Notes: generated from the sequence alone by a model not told the origin. A stretch of 39,451 nucleotides of DNA from Ruminococcus difficilis (GCF_016680995.1 NZ_JAEQMG010000180.1:1-39451); one strand, 5' to 3'. Positions 17,309-24,648 are shown, counted from the first letter of the stretch. A program made the numbers and translations.

Positions 17309-17337
17309 ATTTTACATGAATGTGAGGTGTATGTCAA
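17309..17337 (-). promoter_or_regulatory. Sigma-A promoter of the synthase-SDR operon
   Basis: On the minus strand TTGACA (17337-17332), a 17-bp spacer and TAAAAT (17314-17309) are present, about 60 bases before the synthase ATG. Confidence 0.8.
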
Positions 17338-17366
17338 GAAAAACGCCTATAAATGTAATACTTCAC

Positions 17367-17390
17367 CATGATTGTCACAGAAAAATCATG
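17367..17390. promoter_or_regulatory. Possible shared operator of the divergent lipid genes
   Basis: CATGATT (17367-17373) and AATCATG (17384-17390) form an inverted repeat with a 10-base centre. The site lies between the two divergent promoters, 10 bases upstream of the thioesterase -35 box and 30 bases upstream of the synthase -35 box. It does not match the FapR or FabT consensus as I know them. Confidence 0.4.
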
Positions 17391-17399
17391 CCATAATTG

Positions 17400-17428
17400 T
17401 TGAAATAGCACTTGTTTTGTGGTATGAT
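17400..17428 (+). promoter_or_regulatory. Sigma-A promoter of the thioesterase gene
   Basis: TTGAAA (17400-17405), a 17-bp spacer and TATGAT (17423-17428) end 21 bases before the ATG at 17450, leaving a short leader with AGAGGGATAGG as ribosome site. Confidence 0.78.
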
Positions 17429-17449
17429 CTTGAAGAAAAGAGGGATAGG

Positions 17450-18169
17450 ATGAAACTGATAAAAGAGGCGGTCATCTCCGCCAGCATTTGTGATTCCAAT
17501 GTAAAACTGGGCGTGAAGGGCACCTTTGATCTGGTGCAGGATTACCTCACCGAGATGATGGGGGAGCTGGGCATCGACGGCGTGTCACTGCGCAAAAAAT
17601 ACGGCTGCGTGTGGATCTTTACCCGCAACCGTATCGAGATCGACCGTGAATTTTTCTGGAAGGAGCGCTACATCGCCGAGAGCTTTATCTCGTCCGCTAA
17701 GGGCGCCAAGATGACGGTCGACACGATCCTGAAGGATGAGCAGGGCAACACCTGCGTCTATTCGCGCATCGAGATGTGCGCGCTCGATCTGAGCACCCAG
17801 AAGATCCGCCGTATCCGTGATGTCGGCATCACCTCGGATACCCATGTGGAGGCTCCCGAGCGTGAGATCTCTTTCAGCCGCTTAAAGCACGAGGGACTCA
17901 GTGAGATCGACACTGTTTTGGTGAAGTCGGGCGATATCGACTTTGTCCAGCACACCAACAACGTGTCCTACATCCGCTTCATCATGAACACCTACACCGT
18001 CAAGGAACTGCGCGAGCGTCCCGTCAAGGCGATCGAGGTGCGCTATGCCGGTCAGACCCACGAGGGCGATATCCTGTCCATCCGCAAAGCGGAACAGGAC
18101 GGCAAGGAGCTCTTCGACGTAGCCCTCGGCGATACCGTAGCGGTAGAGTGTGAGATAGTGAGGAGTTAG
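17450..18169 (+). CDS. Acyl-ACP thioesterase
   Basis: A 239-aa double hot-dog protein of the bacterial acyl-ACP thioesterase (FatA/FatB-related) family, which frees fatty acids from acyl carrier protein in the cytoplasm. The first hot-dog half includes LGVKGTFDLVQDYLTEM (about 18-34). The second half has the active-site-like stretch DIDFVQHTNNVSYIRF (around residue 162), where His-Thr-Asn-Asn corresponds to the family HxNN region. The start at 17450 is fixed by the promoter and ribosome site, while an ATG 78 bases upstream lies within the promoter. It is divergent from the synthase-SDR pair and shares a possible operator. It may supply or recycle acyl chains for that pathway, which is an inference. 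Confidence 0.85.
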   Translation: MKLIKEAVISASICDSNVKLGVKGTFDLVQDYLTEMMGELGIDGVSLRKKYGCVWIFTRNRIEIDREFFWKERYIAESFISSAKGAKMTVDTILKDEQGNTCVYSRIEMCALDLSTQKIRRIRDVGITSDTHVEAPEREISFSRLKHEGLSEIDTVLVKSGDIDFVQHTNNVSYIRFIMNTYTVKELRERPVKAIEVRYAGQTHEGDILSIRKAEQDGKELFDVALGDTVAVECEIVRS

Positions 18170-18307
18170 GAATTAGAAATTAGTAATTAGTAATTTCGGG
18201 AAAACGCCGACGCGTTTTTGATTATAATATCGACAAGTAACATTAGCGCCCGCAACTCTATGAAAGTTGCAGGCGTTATCATTTGGCTGAGATGGCGACA
18301 TTAATTC
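18170..18307. repeat. AATTAG-rich inverted flanks around a hairpin
   Basis: Short TTAGGAATTAG and AATTAGTAATTAG units begin at 18167, and the complementary TTAATTCCTAATTCCTAATT lies at 18300-18320, overlapping the 3' ends of both converging genes. Between them a hairpin (18244-18278) has arms TAGCGCC and GCAACT pairing with AGTTGC and GGCGTTA. The hairpin lacks a strong T-run, so it is only a weak terminator candidate. Confidence 0.5.
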
Positions 18308-19222
18308 CTAATTCCTAATTAACATATCGGTGTTTTCATAACTCTGTTCGATCTCTTTGGAATAGGTCTGCGCGGCGGCGATGATGTCGCCGCTTTTTTG
18401 CGCCATGTTCCCGACGATCCCGACGGAATCGATGAGGAACCGTATCGGCGCCGTTATATCATAGCTGTCGATCGCGCCGAGCAGGTAGCGGTACAGCCAA
18501 TACAGCCCGAGCCGCGTCAATTCCGCTTCATTGTGTAAAAGCGCGGGTTCAGTCTTTGCCGCCTGAATGATCTTTTCGCGGTTGCTTTCCTCGATATACT
18601 CCAGTTCTTCAAACAGTTCGGACGATAGCGATCCGGGCGTGACGACTTCTCCCGTCAACTCCCTTTGCGCCTCTGCTGCCAATGTTCTGAGCTTCTCAAA
18701 GCGCTCCGCAAGCGGAATGGGTTGCGTGAGAAGCATTGCCGCCCGCTCTCTGACCGTCAGCAAAAAGCGCATCACATCTACATCGTATTCTTCGCAATCC
18801 GCGCAGTCTACGCCGACAAAATCCTCATACGCGTTATCGGTGGTCAAAATCAGCCGCGCCGCCTCGGGACAGGCGAGGGCGAGCGTGTGTTCCGTGAACG
18901 TCGTGTAATCCATCGTGATCCGCGGAAACTGCGCACAGGTATCGCACAGGTGCTCTTCGCCCAGCTCGCGGAAAATATCGCACAGGTGATCGTCGCCCCA
19001 GAAGGGACATTTCTTCTCTTCCGCCAGGTGAAAAACGCGGTCGCCGTCGGGATCGGTGTAGATCGCTTCTCTGAGCTTCTCGCCGAATTCCCCCTGCACG
19101 CTGTTGTAAAAATTCTCGGTCTCGCTGTCGATCACCACATCCCATCCCTGACAACAGCTGTCGGGACAGGCGGCGGCGATACAGCGGAATTCCCGGTAAT
19201 AGGTCGGATAATAATGCTTCAT
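18308..19222 (-). CDS. FliB-family protein (flagellin lysine-N-methylase-like)
   Basis: A 304-aa protein of the FliB family. The cysteine-rich N-terminal part is characteristic: CIAAACPDSCCQGWDV (about 13-28), KKCPFWGDDHLCDIF (about 71-85) and LCDTCAQFPR (about 93-102), which may hold a metal or Fe-S centre. The remainder is helical, with an ACPEAARLIL segment. FliB methylates flagellin lysines in Salmonella, but no flagellar gene is in this window, so the target here may be another protein. The start at 19222 was selected because AGGAGATC precedes it. An upstream ATG 57 bases away lacks a ribosome site. Confidence 0.8.
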   Translation of the reverse strand: MKHYYPTYYREFRCIAAACPDSCCQGWDVVIDSETENFYNSVQGEFGEKLREAIYTDPDGDRVFHLAEEKKCPFWGDDHLCDIFRELGEEHLCDTCAQFPRITMDYTTFTEHTLALACPEAARLILTTDNAYEDFVGVDCADCEEYDVDVMRFLLTVRERAAMLLTQPIPLAERFEKLRTLAAEAQRELTGEVVTPGSLSSELFEELEYIEESNREKIIQAAKTEPALLHNEAELTRLGLYWLYRYLLGAIDSYDITAPIRFLIDSVGIVGNMAQKSGDIIAAAQTYSKEIEQSYENTDMLIRN

Positions 19223-19376
19223 GTCTTGATCTCCTATCATTTCCCTGTATTCAAAACAGTTATCGCGAAGGGCAAACACGCGTGTTTAGCCCTGTGGCAA
19301 TCTCAATCGATCAAATCGATGATCTCACACCGGGTTCATTATCCGCCAATTATTTGCCAAAGTCAACAAAAACCAG

Positions 19377-19404
19377 TTGCAATTTGCTCGATTCGTGATA
19401 TAAT
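19377..19404 (+). promoter_or_regulatory. Promoter of the glycine-riboswitch transcript
   Basis: TTGCAA (19377-19382), a 16-bp spacer and TATAAT (19399-19404) are present. The only plus-strand target downstream is the riboswitch and the AGCS symporter gene, so the leader would be about 600 bases long. Confidence 0.6.
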
Positions 19405-19502
19405 ATAATTCGATAAAAGAAAAAGTGCCGGCTGAATCATGCTGAAAAGCCTGTATACATATAGTATACTATCAAATCGGTTGAGAGCGATTTCGATTTC
19501 TG

Positions 19503-19556
19503 AACCCTCCGCCGCTTTGCGGCACCTCCCTTAGGAAAGGGAGGCTTGGTATTTCG
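19503..19556 (-). repeat. Family B repeat in reverse orientation
   Basis: GCCGCTTTGCGGC and CTCCCTTAGGAAAGGGAG hairpins lie between the promoter and the riboswitch aptamer. The copy adds structure to the 5' part of the leader. Confidence 0.55.
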
Positions 19557-19589
19557 GTTTACCGCTGATAGAGGCTTGACTGCGTGGGG

Positions 19590-19680
19590 ACGGCACTCCG
19601 GAGAATCCCGATCGATCGGGTGCCGAAGGGGCAAGCGCGCAGTTTTGCGCGTCAATCTCTCAGGCAAAAGGACGGAGCTT
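19590..19680 (+). promoter_or_regulatory. Glycine riboswitch aptamer
   Basis: The conserved glycine aptamer core is recognisable: CCGGAGAATCCC, then GGGTGCCGAAGGGGCAA (19618-19634), a variable GCGCGCAGTTTTGCGCG hairpin, and AATCTCTCAGGCAAAAGGAC (19654-19673). Only one aptamer is visible, not the common tandem arrangement. A terminator follows at 19700 and the first gene downstream is an alanine/glycine:Na+ symporter, a known target class of glycine riboswitches. The sequence does not show directly whether glycine turns expression on or off. A glycine efflux or use role usually gives an ON switch, while uptake genes can be OFF. Confidence 0.9.
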
Positions 19681-19699
19681 TTTGACAACGTTTTTGCGC

Positions 19700-19729
19700 G
19701 GGTCACGGCTTCGGCTGTGATCCGTTTTT
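19700..19729 (+). terminator. Riboswitch expression-platform terminator
   Basis: GGGTCACGGC (19700-19709), a TTCG loop and GCTGTGATCC (19714-19723) form a 10-bp stem with G-U pairs, followed by GTTTTTTG. It starts 20 bases after the aptamer, as expected for transcriptional control. Confidence 0.8.
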
Positions 19730-19750
19730 TGTTGGATAAAAGAGTGTTTC

Positions 19751-19963
19751 CAAGGCTCCCTTTGGTAAAGGGAGCTGTCGACGTATGTCGACTGAGGGAT
19801 TGCATAATTGCTCGAGTGAAGCGAGTATCTCAATATTATTATTTTGATGTTACAGCAAAGTATAAAAACAGAGTATCTCCCTTCGGTCGGTCAATTCGTA
19901 CAATCCCTCCGAGCTTGCCTTTGGGCAAGCCCACCTCCCTTTACCAAAGGGAGGCTGATAAAC
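19751..19963. repeat. Family B repeats inside the symporter leader
   Basis: A plus-oriented copy (19752-19830) has GCTCCCTTTGGTAAAGGGAG, then GTCGAC/GTCGAC arms (19777-19792), then CTGAGGGATTGCAT and a CTCGAGTGAAGCGAG hairpin. A reverse copy (19905-19963) follows with CTTGCCTTTGGGCAAG and CTCCCTTTACCAAAGGGAG. Both stand between the riboswitch terminator and the symporter start, so any read-through mRNA carries them. Confidence 0.7.
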
Positions 19964-20013
19964 CGCCATATAATTCACAATTCTATCTGTATTACTGAGG
20001 AGGAAATAATAAA

Positions 20014-21549
20014 ATGTGGGAAAGTTTTCTCAGTGCTGTTGAAAAGGGCAACAGCGTGCTCAACAGCTACGTCTGGGGCTGGCCGACCATCATCCTGATC
20101 CTGGGCACCGGTCTGCTGTTGACGATCCGTACCCGTTGCTTGCAGGTGCGCAAGTTCGGCGAATCGCTCAACACCACCATCGTCCCGACCCTCAAGAGTC
20201 TGGGCAAAAAAAAGCAGGCGGACGGCAGGATGAATTCGATCTCCCAGTTCGAGGCGTTCTCCACCGCGATCTCCGGCACCGTCGGCACCGGCAACATCAT
20301 CGGCGTTGTTGCGGCGATCATCTCCGGCGGACCCGGCGCCGTACTGTGGATGTGGATCTCTGCCTTCTTCGGCATGGTCACCAACTACGCCGAAAACGTG
20401 CTCGGTCTTTACTTCCGTAAAAAAGACAGCAAGGGCAACCTTGCGGGCGGCGCGTTCTACTATATCGCCTACGGTCTGAAATGGAAGTGGCTCGCGTATC
20501 TTGCTTCCGTCTTCTGCATCCTTGCCGCCATCGGCATGAGCGGCGTGCAGACCAATAAGATCTCCGGCTCGCTGTCGGAGGCATATATGCGCATGACAGG
20601 CGCCGAGAACGCCGAGGTCGTCAAGCTGATCGTCGGCATCGTCGTCGCCGTGATCGCCGCGATCATCATCATCGGCGGCATCAAGCGTATCGGCAAGGTC
20701 GCGTCCATGCTGGTACCGTTCATGTCGCTGCTGTTCATCGTGCTGGCGCTGATCGCCATCTGCACCCACTATTATCGCATCCCCGAGGCTTTCTCTCTGA
20801 TCTTTACCAAGGCGTTCAACTTCAACGCTGTCGGCGGCGGTATCTTAGGCTTCACCTTTGCCACCGTCATCAAAAAGGGTATGGCGCGCGGCGTATTCAG
20901 TAACGAAGCGGGCTTAGGCTCCTCAGTCATCGCGCACTCCGCGTCCGAGACCCGCGAACCCGTCAAGCAGGGTCTGTGGGGCGTTTTCGAGATCTTCTTC
21001 GACACCTTCATCATCTGCACCCTGACCGCGCTGATGTTCCTGACCACCTTTGACGCGCATTATTTTGACGCGCTCGACCTGACGCAGAACGGCCTTGACT
21101 CCTTTATGTCCATGTCGATGTTCTCCGATAACTTCGGCGCGTTCGGCACGGCGACCTTCTCCATCATCCTGCCGCTGTTCGCGTTCACCACCATCATCGC
21201 GTGGTCGTACTACGGCGAAAAGGCGGTCGAGTTCTTCTTCGGCTTTATGAAGGAAGAGAACCGCAAGTATCCCGTCACCGTGTTCAAGGTGCTCTATGTC
21301 CTGCTGATCGCGGTCTCGGCAACCATCCACAGTCAGGTCGTCTGGGATATCAGCGACACCTGCAACGGCTTGATGGCGCTGCCCAATCTGATCTGTCTGG
21401 TCGCGTTATCGGGGCTGGTCGCCAAGATCACCAAGAACTATTTCGACCGCAAAAAGGGCGCGAAGATCGAACCCATGCTCTCCGCTTATCCCGATCTGAA
21501 CGAGGAGTTCAAGCAGGATATCAGCGGCGACGATCAGGAAATGAAATAA
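20014..21549 (+). CDS. AGCS-family alanine/glycine:Na+ symporter
   Basis: A 511-aa membrane protein with about ten or eleven hydrophobic segments. It is a member of the alanine-or-glycine:cation symporter family, which takes up small neutral amino acids with sodium. Signatures seen are GTGNIIGVVAAIISGGPGAV (about 90-109), WMWISAFFGMVTNYAENVLG (about 112-131) and FSNEAGLGSSVIAHS (about 298-312). The start has GAGGAGG ten bases upstream. The glycine riboswitch 340 bases upstream points to glycine as substrate. A terminator follows at 21556. The C-terminal 40 residues are a charged cytoplasmic tail. Confidence 0.93.
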   Translation: MWESFLSAVEKGNSVLNSYVWGWPTIILILGTGLLLTIRTRCLQVRKFGESLNTTIVPTLKSLGKKKQADGRMNSISQFEAFSTAISGTVGTGNIIGVVAAIISGGPGAVLWMWISAFFGMVTNYAENVLGLYFRKKDSKGNLAGGAFYYIAYGLKWKWLAYLASVFCILAAIGMSGVQTNKISGSLSEAYMRMTGAENAEVVKLIVGIVVAVIAAIIIIGGIKRIGKVASMLVPFMSLLFIVLALIAICTHYYRIPEAFSLIFTKAFNFNAVGGGILGFTFATVIKKGMARGVFSNEAGLGSSVIAHSASETREPVKQGLWGVFEIFFDTFIICTLTALMFLTTFDAHYFDALDLTQNGLDSFMSMSMFSDNFGAFGTATFSIILPLFAFTTIIAWSYYGEKAVEFFFGFMKEENRKYPVTVFKVLYVLLIAVSATIHSQVVWDISDTCNGLMALPNLICLVALSGLVAKITKNYFDRKKGAKIEPMLSAYPDLNEEFKQDISGDDQEMK

Positions 21550-21555
21550 AAGCAT

Positions 21556-21590
21556 CATAAAGGGCGGTTCTTCACGGACCGCCCCTTATG
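21556..21590 (+). terminator. Terminator of the AGCS symporter gene
   Basis: CATAAAGGGCGGT and ACCGCCCCTTATG pair around TCTTCACGG. The following bases are only weakly T-rich, but the stem is strong and directly follows the stop codon. Confidence 0.7.
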
Positions 21591-21597
21591 ATATGAC

Positions 21598-21680
21598 AGG
21601 CTCGCTTTGGTAAAGAGAGCTGCTGAGCATAGCGAAGCTGAGGGATTGCATCAATTGCTCGAGCTAAGCGAGTAACAAAC
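21598..21680. repeat. Family B repeat, degenerate copy
   Basis: GGCTCGCTTTGGTAAAGAGAGC is followed by CTGAGCATAGCGAAGCTGAG, GGATTGCATCAATTGC and CTCGAGCTAAGCGAG. Its first hairpin contains mismatches relative to the other copies. Confidence 0.6.
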
Positions 21681-21752
21681 AAACTGTTATCATTCCATAG
21701 TTAACGAAACGATCGACCGTTAATCTTTGTGCAACAATGCGTTCTCATTCGA

Positions 21753-21781
21753 TTGACATTGGCGCACCATAATGTTAAAAT
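21753..21781 (+). promoter_or_regulatory. Sigma-A promoter of the degV gene
   Basis: TTGACA (21753-21758), a 17-bp spacer and TAAAAT (21776-21781) lie 36 bases before the ATG. Confidence 0.85.
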
Positions 21782-21817
21782 TACTACAATCCAATTGCAG
21801 ACGAAAGGTGCAGCAAG

Positions 21818-22675
21818 ATGAACAAAGTGATCATTACCACCGACAGTACCGCCGATATCCCCGCCGATATCGCTGAAAAATACAATATCCGCGTCGCGCC
21901 GCTCCACGTTTTGTATGACGACGAGGACTTCACCGACGGCGTTGACATCACGCCCGAGTATATCCTCAGACGCTATGAAGAGCGTGAGCAGCTTCCCTCT
22001 ACCTCCGCGGTCACTCCTGAGGAGTACCGTCAGTTCTTTGAGGGCATCCTGAACGAGGGATATAAAGAGATTGTTCATATCGCTTTTTGCGGCGATATGT
22101 CGTCCACCTGTCAGAACGCCGTGATCGCGGCGGGCGAGTTCGAGCAGGACATCTGCGTCGTGGACAGCCGATGCCTGTCCGTCGGCATGATGCTGCTCTG
22201 TCTGCGCGCCTGTGAGCTCAGAGATATGGGCATCTCGGCGAAGCACATCGCTGACACGATCGGCGATATGACCGAGAAGAACATCGGCGGCTTTTTACTC
22301 AGCCAGCTCGAATTCCTGCACAAGGGCGGCCGCTGTTCGAGCGTTTCACTGCTCGGCGCAAACCTCTTGAACATCAAGCCCTCCATCGTCATCAAGGACG
22401 GCGCCCTGACCGTGGCTAAGAAATACCGCGGCAAGGATGAGATGTGCCGCCTCAAATACATGAAGGATCGTATCGAGGAGTTCGGCGATCAGATCGACAC
22501 GAGCCGCATCGTCCTGCATACCACCTGCGACCTGACCGAAAAGGAGATCAAGGGCTACAAAAAGGAGCTCAAAAAGCTGATCAAGTGCGACGAGATCATC
22601 GTGTCCACCCCCGGCTGCGTCATCACCTCCCACTGCGGACCGGGCACCTTCTCACTCTTCTTCATGCTCAAATGA
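21818..22675 (+). CDS. DegV family fatty-acid-binding protein
   Basis: A 285-aa soluble protein of the DegV/FakB fold, which binds a fatty acid between two domains. FakB members present it to the kinase FakA. Signatures are TTDSTADIP (6-14), the STSAVTPEEY loop (about 61-70), VDSRCLSVGMMLL (about 109-121) and GRCSSVSLLGANLLNIKPSI (about 173-192). The C-terminal half has VSTPGCVITSHCGPGTFSLF, the usual end of the family. GAAAGG precedes the ATG. No FakA (DAK-domain) gene is nearby, so its kinase partner, if any, lies elsewhere. Its own promoter and terminator mark it as a single-gene unit. Confidence 0.92.
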   Translation: MNKVIITTDSTADIPADIAEKYNIRVAPLHVLYDDEDFTDGVDITPEYILRRYEEREQLPSTSAVTPEEYRQFFEGILNEGYKEIVHIAFCGDMSSTCQNAVIAAGEFEQDICVVDSRCLSVGMMLLCLRACELRDMGISAKHIADTIGDMTEKNIGGFLLSQLEFLHKGGRCSSVSLLGANLLNIKPSIVIKDGALTVAKKYRGKDEMCRLKYMKDRIEEFGDQIDTSRIVLHTTCDLTEKEIKGYKKELKKLIKCDEIIVSTPGCVITSHCGPGTFSLFFMLK

Positions 22676-22727
22676 TCCGGAAATAGATTGACCGTTATCG
22701 GAGGTTGCTTCGATGAAATAAATAATG

Positions 22728-22760
22728 ACCGACAGCCGTGTTTTCGACTGTCGGTTTTTT
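22728..22760 (+). terminator. Terminator of degV
   Basis: ACCGACAG (22728-22735) pairs with CTGTCGGT (22748-22755) and is followed by TTTTTT. Confidence 0.85.
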
Positions 22761-22962
22761 GTTGATTTATTATCAGTGCTATTCACATTATTTGCATATT
22801 CATCCCTGATTCGAGAAAAATATTCATCGATGATTCTGTCGATTCTGCTCAAAAACGGCATAGGATTCGGAAAATTCATCAGTTATTGACGGTTAAAATC
22901 ACTAAAAACACTCAAGATTTATGTCGCTTTTTGCCAAAGTTTTTGTTTTGTTTTGTTTATTG

Positions 22963-22991
22963 TGGACATATTCACCGTAGTATGTTATAAT
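22963..22991 (+). promoter_or_regulatory. Sigma-A promoter of the YbeY-like gene
   Basis: TGGACA (22963-22968), a 17-bp spacer and TATAAT (22986-22991) lie 30 bases before the ATG at 23022. Confidence 0.8.
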
Positions 22992-23021
22992 CCTGTCAAC
23001 AAGAAGGTGGAGTGTGGTAAC

Positions 23022-23477
23022 ATGGCAAGCAACTTAAAAGTTATCATCAATAATCCCCAAACCACGATCAAGATCCCTTCGGGGACCCGTATGTTGGTGC
23101 GGCGCAGCTGTCATGCTGCGTTGGAGTATGAGCAGTACGATCACCGTGCCGATATTTATGTTGATTTCGTAGATAACGAAATGCTGAACAAGTTTAAATC
23201 GAAGCGCGTCAGCACGATTGAGGCTCCCGAGGTGATCGCCGATCCGAGCGATCAGGAAGAATGTTTGGGTACGCTTTACATTTCGGTGGAGAGGGTTATT
23301 GAATTAACAAAAGTGTATAACCGCCCGTTCGAGATGGGTATCGTTTACGCTGCGGTACACGGCGTGCTGAATTTGCTGGGTCAGTATTATACCGACAAGC
23401 CCGCCAAAGACGACCAGATGCTGAAAGAAGCAAAGATCCTGACACAGCTCGGGTTTTCACCCATCGTAGGCTTTTAA
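23022..23477 (+). CDS. YbeY-like protein with altered metal-binding site
   Basis: A 151-aa protein aligning by eye with YbeY (UPF0054), the single-strand endoribonuclease of rRNA maturation. The family order is kept: DIYVDFVDNEMLNKF (44-58), GTLYISVERVIEL (83-95) and then VHGVLNLLG (112-120). YbeY normally has three zinc histidines in HGxLHLxGYDH. Here the first remains (His113), but the second is Asn117 and the third is Tyr123. The usual TDVLSFP stretch is replaced by VSTIEAP. It is therefore probably not a working YbeY nuclease, although the frame is intact and it has its own promoter, a GGTGGAG ribosome site and a terminator. The start at 23022 fits that ribosome site. Confidence 0.75.
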   Translation: MASNLKVIINNPQTTIKIPSGTRMLVRRSCHAALEYEQYDHRADIYVDFVDNEMLNKFKSKRVSTIEAPEVIADPSDQEECLGTLYISVERVIELTKVYNRPFEMGIVYAAVHGVLNLLGQYYTDKPAKDDQMLKEAKILTQLGFSPIVGF

Positions 23478-23516
23478 GGAGCTCGTGTACAGCGACAATC
23501 GAAAAGAATGTAGGAG

Positions 23517-23543
23517 ATCGCCCGATATCGTGGGCGATTTTTT
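23517..23543 (+). terminator. Terminator of the YbeY-like gene
   Basis: ATCGCCC (23517-23523) pairs with GGGCGAT (23532-23538) and is followed by a run of six T. Confidence 0.88.
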
Positions 23544-23567
23544 ACTTTACGGCGCTTTTGCCCTCAG

Positions 23568-23912
23568 GCAGTAGGGGACGGCGCCCCCGACGTCCCGAAA
23601 CATCGCCGATAAACGTCGCCCTAACGCGAAGTAGATGAAACCTATTGTAGGGGAGGGTCTCGACCCTCCCGCCGAACCCATCCAATACACGCTACCCATC
23701 CGCGAAGCAAATCCATCTTTCCGTAGGGATGGTCATTGACCATCCGCAGAATGACGGGCGTTTCCGTTGTCGGGATCGTTAGATAGGAATACGACGTTTC
23801 TGCCGCGCGGACGAGCAGTGCTCGTCCCTACGGAAACGCATATCTCCTCAACGGACATTGCGTTTTGACCAACGCTTTGCCGCGGGAGGGTCAAGACCCT
23901 CCCCTACAAATC
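23568..23912. repeat. Family A repeat cluster
   Basis: No gene lies between 23544 and 23988. Hairpins occur at about 23570-23593 (GTAGGGGACG...CGTCCC), 23648-23671 (GTAGGGGAGGGTC/GACCCTCCC), 23723-23745 (GTAGGGATGGTC/GACCATCC), 23811-23833 (GGACGAGC/GCTCGTCCCTAC) and 23884-23907 (GGGAGGGTC/GACCCTCCCCTAC). Between 23745 and 23811 is the linker with CAGAATGACGGGC and TTAGATAGG that is shared with the copies near the window start. Confidence 0.75.
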
Positions 23913-23988
23913 CACTGCACAGTTGCCATCCAATCCACACCACCCAACCATAATCAAACCAATCCCCAACACAAAACGAGGTATGATC

Positions 23989-24642
23989 ATGACAGAATTA
24001 CAAGCTCTTCACGCGCGCCACTCGGTACGCGCTTACCAAAAGAAACCCGTCGATCCCGATACGGCAAAGCTTCTCAAAGACCGTATCGCACAGATGAACA
24101 AGCAATACGACCTGCGCATGCAGTATGTCGAACCCGCGGGCGCGGTGTTTGGCGGACTCGCGTCCAAGCTCACCGGCTGGAGCAATGTGCCCGCCTATAT
24201 CGCGATGATCGGCAAACGCGGCGACGATCTCGACGAGCGCTGCGGTTATGTCGGCGAACAGCTCGTCCTGTACGCGCAGCAGCTCGGTCTGAACACCTGT
24301 TGGGCGGGTATCTTCAAGCGCAAGCAGGTCACCGCCGCAATCGCGGAGGATGAAAAGCTCGTGCTCACGATCGCCGTCGGCTACGGTGTCGATCACGGTC
24401 ATCCCCGCCGCTCCAAAAGCGTTGAGGATGTGACCGACGTCAAGGAGATGCCGGACTGGTTCAAAGCGGGGATCGAAGCCGCCCTGCTCGCACCCACCGC
24501 GGTGAATCAGCAAAAGTTCACCTTCACCCTCGACGGTGAGATACCCTCGGTCAGCGTCAGCGCAAACGGACCATTTGTCAGGCTCGACCTCGGCATCGTC
24601 AAATACCATTTTGAGTTAGGATCGGGCAGAAAAATCCGATAA
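23989..24642 (+). CDS. Nitroreductase-family protein, TM1586 type
   Basis: A 217-aa flavoprotein-like protein resembling the TM1586-type putative nitroreductases, which appear as an internal duplication of half nitroreductase domains. The N-terminal ARHSVRAYQKKPVD (9-22) is the usual FMN-phosphate-binding region. GYVGEQLVLYAQQLGLNTCW (about 85-104) and GYGVDHGHPRRSKSVE (about 130-145) follow. The C-terminal LLAPTAVNQQKFTF (about 167-180) and LDLGIVKYHFELG are typical. The start at 23989 was chosen because ACGAGG sits at proper distance, while the ATG six bases upstream is too close to it. Substrate is unknown. It stands alone with its own terminator. Confidence 0.85.
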   Translation: MTELQALHARHSVRAYQKKPVDPDTAKLLKDRIAQMNKQYDLRMQYVEPAGAVFGGLASKLTGWSNVPAYIAMIGKRGDDLDERCGYVGEQLVLYAQQLGLNTCWAGIFKRKQVTAAIAEDEKLVLTIAVGYGVDHGHPRRSKSVEDVTDVKEMPDWFKAGIEAALLAPTAVNQQKFTFTLDGEIPSVSVSANGPFVRLDLGIVKYHFELGSGRKIR

Positions 24643-24648
24643 CCACCG

